Positions 18,819 to 27,147 of a DNA stretch of 64,000 nucleotides are shown here, one piece after another. Source of the DNA: CAZSHG01 sp964459995. Lineage in GTDB: Bacteria > UBP14 > UBA6098. The first letter of the stretch is position 1. Every line of letters begins with the position of its first letter. The notes beneath the pieces are model-generated. The model ran no database searches. It worked only from the letters and a program-made list of their open reading frames with translations, and was not told where the DNA came from. The stretch spans positions 275,972 through 339,971 of the forward strand of contig CAYWOR010000001.1 in the NCBI GenBank assembly GCA_964459995.1, in the 5' to 3' direction. The position numbers and the translations under genes are program-made.

Positions 18819-21446
18819 ATGAAAAAGTTAGCGATAACACTTCTTCTGATTTCTACAACCTGCCTTCTCTCTGCGCCGGTTCGCATTGCGCGCGATGTCG
18901 CAGGCACAGCCTCCGGTCTCAACAATCAACGCATGATTGTGCGCGATTCGGCGGGCAACCTTTATGTCGCCTATGAAGCAATTATCGGCACAGATAGCGA
19001 AATATATATTGCCCGAAGCACCGACAACGGCGCGACCTGGAATTCTGCATGGGCTAATTTGACCTCGAGTTTGAGCAATCATCACCGAATGCCCACTATG
19101 GCCATCGATGCCTTCGATACCCTCCATATCATTTGGCGTGGCAATACAACCGGCTCCGACGCCAATCTGCTTTATACACGCTATCCCAACCCATCGATTA
19201 CAACCATTTGCACATATTCTGCTTATCCGGGTGCCTTTTGCCCATCGCTGGCGGTCGGGCCGAATAACAACCTCCACGCCGCATGGAGTGGATGCCCCTC
19301 GAGCTGGCTTGTGCGATATTCGATGTTCAACAGAGCGACAGCTTCCTGGGGGCCGCACGAGGATGTCGGCCCAAGAACCCCTTCGAGATGGCCCTCCATC
19401 GACATCGATCAGTCGGGTCGCCCTCATGTTGTCTATCGCAACAACTATTCGAGCAACTATCATATCGCCCATCGAATGAAGGACGGCGCCGCGTGGATAG
19501 GTTTCAACGGTCAAAACCACGATTCGCTGGATTTCGACGACATTGCCGCCGCCGTCGAATACACATCTCTTTTCATCGATTCGCTGGAGAATCTTCACGC
19601 GATTTGGCAATGGATGGCCGGTTTTATGACCAACGCCGACAGCATCCGATATCGAACCTATTGGAATTCCACCTCGTCATGGAGCGGTCTTCGGACGATT
19701 TTCGGGAACACCGCGGCAGATCCGCGAGTTTCATATTCCGGCGATGTCGTCGTGGACGACCATGGCTATGTGTATATCTTCTATCACGATGACGATTCGA
19801 TTTTTTGCAGAATTTTCTCGAACTTAGGCGCGACTTTTTATCTCGACACTCTTTTGGTCAATAACGCAAAAGCACGTTTCCCGAACGCCCGCGGAAGCAA
19901 ATGGCCTGCCTTCAACCGCCCGCAATATCCCTGTATCGACTATGTTTACACATGGGCGCATCCCGACAGCCCCGTGGTCTCCCTAATGTTCGACCGGCTT
20001 TGCCTCGAACCTGAGGATGTCGATACGACCAAAATCTGTGCGGAAGCGCTTTTCCCGGCGGAGGGGAGTTTCACATCCTGTCCGGATCAGCGTATCGATT
20101 TCTTCATCGGCTGTTGCGAGTTCGGCGATACGATCAAGATAACCTCTACCGATACGACCGTCGAGTATTACGACTCGACTTCGGGCACATGGGTGCCGGC
20201 CATCGCCCTCGACCCAACCCCATGGGGCACTTATTGGGTGCATCTCGACACGGACAGCTGTAACTGGGTCTGGAGCGAATATCCTGCATTGGGGAGTCAT
20301 GGCAACTGGTTCCGTGTTTTGGTCGAAAGCGGTTGTTCATCGATCGACACGGCCTTCATTCGCATTCAGGTCGATAATCAGGGCACAATTTACGCCAACG
20401 GCACCTATATCGACACGACCCACGGCAACCCCGGAAGCGGCTCCACCGGCTGGCGTATGCTTCACGAATTTGACCTAACCGAGTATTTCCACGGCGGAGT
20501 GGATACATTGACCATCATGGGATACAACTCCGGCGGCTATGCGGGTATGTTGTTCGAGCTTTATGTCATCTGTGCCGGTGCGTGTTGCGGCCAAATCGCT
20601 CCGATGACAATCGATTTTTCGGTCGATGGCGATCATTTTACAATTCTCGACCCGGAACTCTCCTGGGACGGCGATTCGATTCTAACCTTCATCCCCATCG
20701 CTCCGGACACCTTCGAGCATGGCGACACCGTTCACGCCTGCCTCGAAAATGTCGCGGACACCTGCACCGGCTGGCTTGAAGACCCGGTTTGCATCACATT
20801 CTATGTCGATCTTCAGCCGCCGGCGATATGGGGCATCGACCCCGCGCCGGATTCAATGGCGCCTTTCGTGCCGGAGTTTTTCGACTTCTATCTCGCCGAT
20901 TCCATGGCCGGTCTCGACACCGCCTCGATTGTTTTCACCGTGGATGGTGTCGAGCAAACCATCTCCCTGACACCATCCGGCGGCAGTTGGTTCGTCCAAT
21001 GGGCGCCGGACACCTCGCTCTATAATCGCGGAGATACACTCGAACTATGCGTTACCGCCGCCGATTCGGCCAATTACTGCCCGCCCAATGTCCTCGATTC
21101 GTGCTGGTTCTACTATGTTACACCCTGCAGGCCGATGGATATAAGCGTGATTTGCCCGTTACCATGTTTCAGTTTCGTCGCGTGTTCGAGCGCGTCGGTT
21201 GTTTTCGCGGTTTCCGACACTTCCGGTTTCGGAATCGACACCACGCGCGCCTATTTCACGGTCATCGAGCACCATCCCTCCACAATAGCTGACACGAGCC
21301 GTTTTGCGACACCATCGCCCTTTATTCTTTTCGATTTTTCCTCGGACACCATGGTCGCGCTATGGCGGAATTGGTCGGACGGCGACAGCGTGATAGTTAT
21401 TCTCGACAGCCTCTTCTCCCTCGACGGCTGTCCCACGACGCCATAG
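18819..21446 (+). CDS. Paralogous secreted propeller protein, C-terminally truncated
   Basis: This 875-residue protein aligns along its length with the upstream product (shared blocks ASGLNNQR, GNNNLHAAWSGCPS-like and SRWPS.D.DQSG..HVVYRN, DLTEYFHGG). It has its own signal peptide (AITLLLISTTCLLS). It stops at the end of an Ig-like domain (SLFSLDGCPTTP) and lacks the last roughly 200 residues of the paralogue, including the whole attachment module. Just after the stop are C7 and C6 runs (21456, 21474) and then the low-G+C island, with no trace of the missing end. It may be a degraded or released form; function of the truncated product is uncertain. Confidence 0.7.
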   Translation: MKKLAITLLLISTTCLLSAPVRIARDVAGTASGLNNQRMIVRDSAGNLYVAYEAIIGTDSEIYIARSTDNGATWNSAWANLTSSLSNHHRMPTMAIDAFDTLHIIWRGNTTGSDANLLYTRYPNPSITTICTYSAYPGAFCPSLAVGPNNNLHAAWSGCPSSWLVRYSMFNRATASWGPHEDVGPRTPSRWPSIDIDQSGRPHVVYRNNYSSNYHIAHRMKDGAAWIGFNGQNHDSLDFDDIAAAVEYTSLFIDSLENLHAIWQWMAGFMTNADSIRYRTYWNSTSSWSGLRTIFGNTAADPRVSYSGDVVVDDHGYVYIFYHDDDSIFCRIFSNLGATFYLDTLLVNNAKARFPNARGSKWPAFNRPQYPCIDYVYTWAHPDSPVVSLMFDRLCLEPEDVDTTKICAEALFPAEGSFTSCPDQRIDFFIGCCEFGDTIKITSTDTTVEYYDSTSGTWVPAIALDPTPWGTYWVHLDTDSCNWVWSEYPALGSHGNWFRVLVESGCSSIDTAFIRIQVDNQGTIYANGTYIDTTHGNPGSGSTGWRMLHEFDLTEYFHGGVDTLTIMGYNSGGYAGMLFELYVICAGACCGQIAPMTIDFSVDGDHFTILDPELSWDGDSILTFIPIAPDTFEHGDTVHACLENVADTCTGWLEDPVCITFYVDLQPPAIWGIDPAPDSMAPFVPEFFDFYLADSMAGLDTASIVFTVDGVEQTISLTPSGGSWFVQWAPDTSLYNRGDTLELCVTAADSANYCPPNVLDSCWFYYVTPCRPMDISVICPLPCFSFVACSSASVVFAVSDTSGFGIDTTRAYFTVIEHHPSTIADTSRFATPSPFILFDFSSDTMVALWRNWSDGDSVIVILDSLFSLDGCPTTP

Positions 21447-22362
21447 GGCTAAATTCCCCCCCTTTGTTCTGAACCCCCCTTTCGACTCGGATATGACGTT
21501 GTTTGCCCGATCGTGATGCTGAAAGTTTGTCCTTTGGAATGCGAAATCGCCTGAAAGGTCATCATCGGCGGCATCATATCGATTTTTTATTGTATTATAT
21601 TAAATATAGATTTATTAATATTTGAAATGAAATGAATCAAATCAGATTATAATTGATTCATATAAATATTATATCTAACAATAATAGATTTGAATTTATT
21701 AATAAACAAATATTATTGCTTAATTATAATAATTTAGTAAATGATAATAAATATGAATTAAATGATTAGGAAATTTTATTAAATGATATTAAAATTAAAA
21801 CAAATAAAAAAGTAATATGAATAGATAGAAAATCAAAAAGATTAAAAAAATAAAAATTATTAAAAGATAGAAATATAAAAATAATGAAAATAGAATTAAT
21901 ATGAAACAATTGAAAGAAATAATAAACAAAAAGAAAAATAAAATTAACAAATAAAAAATTGAGATGAAAGAGAAAAGAATCGTAATCACTGCAAAGAAAA
22001 ACGAAATAAATGAATAGAAAAACGTAATAAACGAAAATTTAGCGAACTGTGGCTAAACCATCGAGCGAATTTTGCGTTAAAATCCCTTTTGACGGAAAAG
22101 ACAGATGATGCACGACCCAAATATCGCAAAATATTCTCCATATGTCTCGATTTCGGTCTCAGGGTTCTCAAATCGAGCAAAATGGATTGCTAATTTGTCC
22201 AACACGATTACAAAAGTAGGCAAAGAATTGAAGTCATTGCTAATCAATGAGTTCGAGGAGTCGCTCCACCGAAAAAAGAAATCGCATTGTTTAATAAAAA
22301 TATTGCCGCGGCATTTGACGCAAACGAAAATTCGATATTGATACCCCACGCACCCTTATCTC
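21447..22362. other. Long gene-poor gap containing an extremely AT-rich island
   Basis: About 130 nt of normal composition follow the truncated gene. Then about 21580-22015 is almost only A and T: I counted 41 G or C in the 360 nt from 21601 to 21960 (11%). The first half mixes A and T evenly, whereas from about 21780 the plus strand is strongly A-rich and nearly free of C. From 22030 to 22340 composition is ordinary again; a 78-codon frame there has no ribosome site. No known element was recognised. Confidence 0.7.
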
Positions 22363-22392
22363 TTGACAAAACCACCAGCGAACATTAGCTTT
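22363..22392 (+). promoter_or_regulatory. Promoter, TTGACA then TAGCTTT
   Basis: TTGACA at 22363-22368 is followed by TAGCTTT at 22386-22392, giving TTG-N20-TAnnTTT, a Bacteroidetes-type promoter. The start codon at 22417 lies 24 nt downstream with a GGAGG box between. Confidence 0.55.
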
Positions 22393-22416
22393 CCTCAAAC
22401 AAACAATGGAGGTAAA

Positions 22417-22935
22417 ATGAAAAATCTCATCCTAATTCTGTGCATTTTCGCGCTGGTCGCCGCTCCGGCGATGGCCAAGAAAAAGGGGCATATCTCGGTC
22501 AACGCTAAAATGGAGCTTTACAACCCCCCCGGCGACGATCTTATCGCCCCAATGTTCACAGTGCAGGCGCGTTACCGTATGAGCGCTTTCTTCGCCGCAG
22601 TCGGCAACGCCTCCTGGACAAAATACAAAATTGCCGGTAACGATGTTACCTTCGTCCCGCTTTCTGTCGATGGCGAGCTTCATCCGATGGGCAAAAGCAC
22701 CTTCGACCCATATCTCGGAGCCGGTATCGGCGCAAATTACCGTCAGGTCGAAACACAAGACCCCGAAATCAATATCGGCGCTGATCTTCTCGGCGGCCTT
22801 ATATGGAAGCCCGAAGGATATTTCGGCGTAGATGTCAGCCTTAGATATCGTATCGAAGACATCGCCAACCCAAGCAAATCCGGCTCGTGGACAGTCGGCG
22901 GCGGCGTTACCGGAAGCTGGGAAAAGGATCTATAA
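22417..22935 (+). CDS. Small outer-membrane beta-barrel protein
   Basis: The ATG at 22417 follows GGAGG and opens a signal peptide (LILILCIFALVAAPAMA); an in-frame TTG 54 nt upstream coincides with the -35 box and was rejected. The 172-residue product has about eight amphipathic strands with conserved glycines (DPYLGAGIGANYR, GADLLGGLIWKP, DVSLRYRIED) in the style of OmpW/OmpX-like eight-stranded barrels. No enzymatic motif is visible. It is a single-gene unit with its own promoter. Confidence 0.68.
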   Translation: MKNLILILCIFALVAAPAMAKKKGHISVNAKMELYNPPGDDLIAPMFTVQARYRMSAFFAAVGNASWTKYKIAGNDVTFVPLSVDGELHPMGKSTFDPYLGAGIGANYRQVETQDPEINIGADLLGGLIWKPEGYFGVDVSLRYRIEDIANPSKSGSWTVGGGVTGSWEKDL

Positions 22936-22960
22936 AAAATAGTAATTTCCTACATAATAG

Positions 22961-23037
22961 GCCGTTGGCGCGACGCGAGCGTTCCAAATGATGTGAAGAT
23001 AATCAAAATGGAACGTAGCTCGCGGCGTGCCAACGGC
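22961..23037. repeat. Imperfect long inverted repeat (hairpin)
   Basis: The arms 22961-22986 and 23009-23037 pair over GCCGTTGGC, CG, CGCGAGC and GTTCCA, with two mismatches and a three-base bulge, around a 22-nt AT-rich loop. It follows the barrel gene and could terminate its transcript, but there is no T-run. GTGCCAA at 23027-23033 can pair instead with TTGGCAC at 23065-23071, so two mutually exclusive hairpins are possible before the next gene. Confidence 0.75.
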
Positions 23038-23094
23038 AATGTGCCGATAGCGAAACGCCGCCGCTTGGCACGGAAATAGCTAATAAGCAGGGAT

Positions 23095-23985
23095 ATGAAA
23101 AGAGTTGTGATAATATTTGTCTTGCTTCTCGCCGGTCTTTCTTTCGGGCAGACCATCTACGGCAATTCCGCGCTTCCTCCGGGGGCTTTTCTTTGGCTGT
23201 CAGGCGATGCCCGAACCGAAGCCATGGCTACCACAGCCACCGCCGATGGCGGAATCGCATCGGGATGGGCAAATCCTGCCGCGCTTTTCGAGAATCGCGA
23301 TGTTTCAGCAGGAGCGACATATAGCTATGTTCGTAGCAAAACAAATAACTCAGGCCTTTTCGCCACGAAACGATTCGGCTCATGGGCAGGCGCGATGAGG
23401 TTCTTCCTCGTCAATTCCAACGAAATTGAAGCCCGCACCGGCCCGACATCACAGCCGGATTACCTCTTCGATACCCATCAGCTTTACACCCAGTTCACAA
23501 TAGCGAAATCATTCACCGATTTCGTCTCATTCGGCGGTTCAGCCAAATGGATTCACGAAAGAATCGACCAGTTCGACCGCGAAGGTTGGGTTTTCGACAT
23601 CGGCCTCGCCGGGGAATACGAGTTTATCAAAGGCGGTGTCGCGGTGAATAATTTCGGCGGCAAACAGGTCTATTTCGATCAATACCGCGAAAATTACCCG
23701 ACAACCTACCGCATGGGTCTCGCCGGCAAAATCCTCGATTACGGCCTCGTCGCGGTCGATTATGTTAAACCCGATCTTCTCTCAGGCTACACAGCGATTG
23801 GCATCGAGGGATATTTGCACGATATGATCACCCTCCGCGCGGGATACACCCCCGGCCACGACACACGCAACATCTCAGCCGGAATCGGCGTCAAATACGC
23901 CGGTCTCAACCTCGATTACGCCCTGACAAACTTCTCGCAAAACCTCGGAATAAGCCATCAGGTAACCCTCAGCTTCAGAAATTGA
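23095..23985 (+). CDS. PorV/PorQ-like outer-membrane barrel protein
   Basis: This 296-residue protein has a signal peptide (VVIIFVLLLAGLSFG). It opens as PorV/PorQ (UPF0164) proteins do: GDARTEAMATTATADGG followed by GWANPAALFE. The remainder is beta-strand-rich (FATKRFGSWAGAMRFFL pattern, AIGIEGYLHDMITLRAGYT) with a terminal strand ISHQVTLSFRN. In type IX secretion PorV carries substrates to the surface attachment complex; other members are simple barrels. The presence of sorting-domain substrates in this window makes a secretion role plausible but unproven. Its stop overlaps the M23 peptidase start. Confidence 0.78.
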   Translation: MKRVVIIFVLLLAGLSFGQTIYGNSALPPGAFLWLSGDARTEAMATTATADGGIASGWANPAALFENRDVSAGATYSYVRSKTNNSGLFATKRFGSWAGAMRFFLVNSNEIEARTGPTSQPDYLFDTHQLYTQFTIAKSFTDFVSFGGSAKWIHERIDQFDREGWVFDIGLAGEYEFIKGGVAVNNFGGKQVYFDQYRENYPTTYRMGLAGKILDYGLVAVDYVKPDLLSGYTAIGIEGYLHDMITLRAGYTPGHDTRNISAGIGVKYAGLNLDYALTNFSQNLGISHQVTLSFRN

Positions 23986-25883
23986 GGACTTTCGCGCGCA
24001 TTTTTTTGACCCTTCTCCTTTTTGCATCCGCGATTATCGCGCAGGATTCACTAATTTGGCCGTTAGCTTGCAAACCCCAGCTCACAAGCACTTTCGGCGA
24101 GTTTCGCGTCGGGCATTTCCATGCCGGAGTGGATTTCCGAACACCACAAGGCGAGGGAATGCCAATATCCGCGCCCCGCAACGGCTCCATTGTCCGCGTT
24201 CGAGAAACTCCATGGGGCTACGGCAAAGTGATTTATTATCAAATGGACAATGGCATAACCGCTGTATTTGCGCATCTTTCGGCATTTGGCGATACTGTGG
24301 CAAGTCTGATGAAAACCGAGAAATACCGCAACAAATCCAACACTGCGGAACTTTGGTTCAAGCAGGGCGAGGTGAAATACCGTAAAGGCGATATAATAGC
24401 CTATTCCGGAAGCACCGGCGCAGGTTCGGCGCATTTGCATTTCGAGCTTCGTGCAGGAATGGACAAACCGGTCAACCCAATGGATTTCGGCTATATCACG
24501 AAAGACACCCTCGCTCCGGAGATACGCGAGATATGGCTTATCCCGCGAAGCGACAACTCCCAGATCGAGGGCAAGCCTACACCATACAAACTCGAATCCT
24601 CCGCCTTCCGCTCGAAAAGGCCGGAAATCCACGCGCACGGCAAAATCGCAATCGCGATAGACATCCGCGATAGAGAATGCGATGCCAACGCCAATACCTT
24701 CGGTGCATATAAAATCCGCGCAATCGCGAACGCAGACACAATATTCAGTTTTCTCGCCGACACGATTAATTATTCGACCACACGGCAAATCGGCCTCCTA
24801 TACGAACTTGGGCATCAAGAAGAATTCGGCTATCGCAAACCCACTCTCCGCCTCGAAAAGCCGGAAGCCGCTCAAATCACCATGTTGAAAGGCAGATCAT
24901 CGGGTATTCTCGAAGTCATCGACGACACGTTCGAGGTTACCATCGAAGTCGCCGATTATACAGGCAATAAATCGGTAGCTCGCCTCGTTATTAAGCCTCA
25001 AACTCCCAAAACAGAAAGTTTAGACGCCGTTGATTCGATTGTCGATCACGCGATAATATTTTCCCATAGAATATTCGGAGCAGAAAATTTAATTCTTTAT
25101 ACTGATTTCGAAAAACCGCCCGCAAAGCCCCCCATTATAATCCGCAATGACCAGACAATACTCCCAAATTCGATAAGTAAAACAGCCTTCAGCTTCCGAC
25201 TTTTTGATGTCGAGCCTTCGGAAGAGCTGAAAATCGCGGTCGATGGCCGCGAATACACGCACACGCCGAGGATTTGGCGTTTTGAGTCCGGCATGAAATA
25301 CGACCTCGTCGGCGGATGGCGGATCGATATCCCCGAAGGCGGCGTCTATAGCCCCTTTGTGGCCACAGATACACTTCTGACGGACTCCAAGGGAGAGTTT
25401 CTTCGGCTCGATCCCGCAGGGGTGGTTCTGCGCCGTCCAGCGATTATCAGCGCGGATACATCGAAAATTAGCGCTCCGAAAGGCAAAGCCTGTATCGTGC
25501 GAATTTGGAAATCGGACACCTTTTTTGTCAGCAATGAGGTCGATAAAAATGGACGTTTGAGTGCAGGCGTAAATGCACTCGGAATTTTTGCTCTTGCGAA
25601 AGACACTCTTGCGCCTAAATTGAAATTCGGAATCGCTGACAGCGCGATTGTTGTTGAGTTGCTCGAAGCGAATATCACCGACAATCTTTCCGGGTTCTCG
25701 AACGATGTGCTTCCGAGAAGTTTCATCGGCGGAGAATGGATTCCGACCGAATATGATCCGGAAAAAGCGTCGCTTACTGTCGATGTGCGGAATTTATCGC
25801 CGGGGCTTTATTTTTGGCGGGTCGAGGCGGTCGATGTTTGCGGAAATGCCGTCGCCGATAGCATCAGATTTGTGAAAAAATAG
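23982..25883 (+). CDS. Secreted M23 family metallopeptidase with Ig-like C-terminus
   Basis: The TTG start overlaps the preceding stop by 4 nt. The 633-residue protein has a signal peptide (FARIFLTLLLFASAIIA). Residues about 20-175 are an M23 (LytM/DD-endopeptidase) domain with both zinc motifs intact: HFHAGVDF and HLHFE. This fold cuts peptidoglycan cross-links in the periplasm. The long remainder is beta-rich, with a final module (VVELLEANITDNLSGF, ASLTVDVRNLSPGLYFW) like the Ig-like tails found on M23 proteins of Bacteroidetes relatives. Coupling to the PorV/PorQ-like gene suggests wall remodelling linked to envelope assembly. Confidence 0.88.
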   Translation: MRTFARIFLTLLLFASAIIAQDSLIWPLACKPQLTSTFGEFRVGHFHAGVDFRTPQGEGMPISAPRNGSIVRVRETPWGYGKVIYYQMDNGITAVFAHLSAFGDTVASLMKTEKYRNKSNTAELWFKQGEVKYRKGDIIAYSGSTGAGSAHLHFELRAGMDKPVNPMDFGYITKDTLAPEIREIWLIPRSDNSQIEGKPTPYKLESSAFRSKRPEIHAHGKIAIAIDIRDRECDANANTFGAYKIRAIANADTIFSFLADTINYSTTRQIGLLYELGHQEEFGYRKPTLRLEKPEAAQITMLKGRSSGILEVIDDTFEVTIEVADYTGNKSVARLVIKPQTPKTESLDAVDSIVDHAIIFSHRIFGAENLILYTDFEKPPAKPPIIIRNDQTILPNSISKTAFSFRLFDVEPSEELKIAVDGREYTHTPRIWRFESGMKYDLVGGWRIDIPEGGVYSPFVATDTLLTDSKGEFLRLDPAGVVLRRPAIISADTSKISAPKGKACIVRIWKSDTFFVSNEVDKNGRLSAGVNALGIFALAKDTLAPKLKFGIADSAIVVELLEANITDNLSGFSNDVLPRSFIGGEWIPTEYDPEKASLTVDVRNLSPGLYFWRVEAVDVCGNAVADSIRFVKK

Positions 25884-25890
25884 GAGAAAA

Positions 25891-26367
25891 ATGAAAAGAT
25901 ACCTTCTGTTGGCGGTTTTACCGGTCATATTGTTATTCGGATGCGCGCAGGAAAACGATCCTGTGCAGGTTGTTCGCGATTATTACCGTGCGATGGAGAC
26001 GGAGGATGTCAAGCTTTATATGTCCACAGTAAGTGGCCCTCGTGCTGATGCGGCCGGTGATTATCTTGAAAAATACTTCACTAATTATGATGTTCAATAT
26101 ACAATAGACACCATTGGTCTATTGAGCAAAATCGGGAACGAGGCACAGGTGCTATCCATTGTTACAGCGCGCGATGCCGGCGGTCCGAAAAAATTCACCA
26201 ACAATCGCGTTACTGTCCTAAATTTCCTTCGGAAACATAACAACTCATGGACGATTTACGATTCCGAGGTCTCAAACCTCATTAAGCTGGACGCCGACGG
26301 CAACCCAATCGTTCCGGAAGCCCCCAAAGACAGCCTTTTGTGGAAATCGACTCTACCCACCGGCTAA
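25891..26367 (+). CDS. Lipoprotein with NTF2/DUF4878-like fold
   Basis: The 158-residue product starts behind AGGAGAAAA and has a clear lipobox (VILLFGC). The mature part opens DPVQVVRDYYRAMETEDVKLYMSTVSG, the helix-rich start of SnoaL/NTF2-like domains such as DUF4878, and continues with four beta strands (NRVTVLNFLRKHNNSWTIYD). Such lipoproteins are usually of unknown function and may bind small hydrophobic ligands. Its 3' end overlaps the convergent prepilin peptidase gene by 15 nt, so no terminator fits between them. Confidence 0.72.
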   Translation: MKRYLLLAVLPVILLFGCAQENDPVQVVRDYYRAMETEDVKLYMSTVSGPRADAAGDYLEKYFTNYDVQYTIDTIGLLSKIGNEAQVLSIVTARDAGGPKKFTNNRVTVLNFLRKHNNSWTIYDSEVSNLIKLDADGNPIVPEAPKDSLLWKSTLPTG

Positions 26368-27147
26368 GAAAATCACGAGATACCATCGGATAATCGAGTC
26401 TCCAAAATAGAAGGAGATAAGCCCCGCGGCCATCAGGAAGGGGCCGAAGGGGATAAGCCTTTCTTTTCGCATCTTTTTCGATCGTGCGATTGCGATTATT
26501 CCGCCAATCGTGCCGATTAACGAGGCCAGAAATATAGTCAGCAAAACATTTTGCCAGCCAGTGAAAGCGCCGATCATCGCGATAAGTTTAACATCGCCGA
26601 GACCCATTGCCTCTTTTTTGAGAATGGCGCTACCTATCAATCGAACCAAGAGAAGCAAAACCGCGCCAAAAGCCGCCGCGAGGGCCGCATAGAGAAGCCC
26701 CCGCCAATCTCCGGCTCGAAGTGGCGCGAGAATTAGTGCAACTACGAGTCCGCCAATGGACAGCTCGTCGGGGATGATTTTGTGGTCGATGTCGATGCCG
26801 GTAATCGCGACGCCGAGTCCTGTCATGATTATGGCCGCCGCGAAATCCCAGCCGAGGAAACCTCCGGCGAGAGGCCATGCCGCCGCGAAAAGGCATGCCG
26901 TTACAAATTCGACGATTGGATAGCGCGCCGAGATTCTTGCGCCGCAATCACGGCATTCTCCACGCAGGATTAAATAGCTGACTACCGGTATGTTGTCGTA
27001 GGGGCGGATTTTCGCATTGCACACCGGACAGTGTGAGGGCGGAAAGGCGATATTCTCCTCACGCGGGAGCCGCCAAATCACGACATTGAGAAAACTTCCG
27101 ATTGGAAGCCCGAAAATAAAGGCTATCAGCATCGGTAACCAGTCCAC
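26353..27147 (-). CDS. pilD: Prepilin leader peptidase / N-methyltransferase
   Basis: This 264-residue membrane enzyme cleaves the leader of type IV prepilins and methylates the new N-terminus. The N-terminal methylase region has the GSFLNVVIWRLPR motif and both zinc-binding cysteine pairs (CPVCNAK and CRDCGA). The two catalytic aspartates of A24 peptidases lie in GIDIDHKIIPDE and GLGDVKLI. About eight transmembrane helices are visible and the length is normal. It starts right after the stop of the TPR-membrane protein gene (0-nt gap). The two prepilins it should process are encoded 2 and 5.5 kb away. Confidence 0.93.
   Translation of the reverse strand: MDWLPMLIAFIFGLPIGSFLNVVIWRLPREENIAFPPSHCPVCNAKIRPYDNIPVVSYLILRGECRDCGARISARYPIVEFVTACLFAAAWPLAGGFLGWDFAAAIIMTGLGVAITGIDIDHKIIPDELSIGGLVVALILAPLRAGDWRGLLYAALAAAFGAVLLLLVRLIGSAILKKEAMGLGDVKLIAMIGAFTGWQNVLLTIFLASLIGTIGGIIAIARSKKMRKERLIPFGPFLMAAGLISFYFGDSIIRWYLVIFLAGG

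Noticed and set aside
21795..21989. Minus-strand frame of 64 codons, all Phe/Ile/Leu/Tyr
   Set aside because: It is what any open frame in the A-rich island looks like; it has no ribosome site and no recognisable fold.
22105..22341. Plus-strand frame of 78 codons after the AT-rich island
   Set aside because: No ribosome site, no similarity, and an equally long frame on the other strand; could not be supported.
23066..23080. Confident sigma-54 promoter for the PorV-like gene
   Set aside because: Spacing fits, but the start would be only about 3 nt before the start codon and upstream of the ribosome site; kept only as part of a finding.
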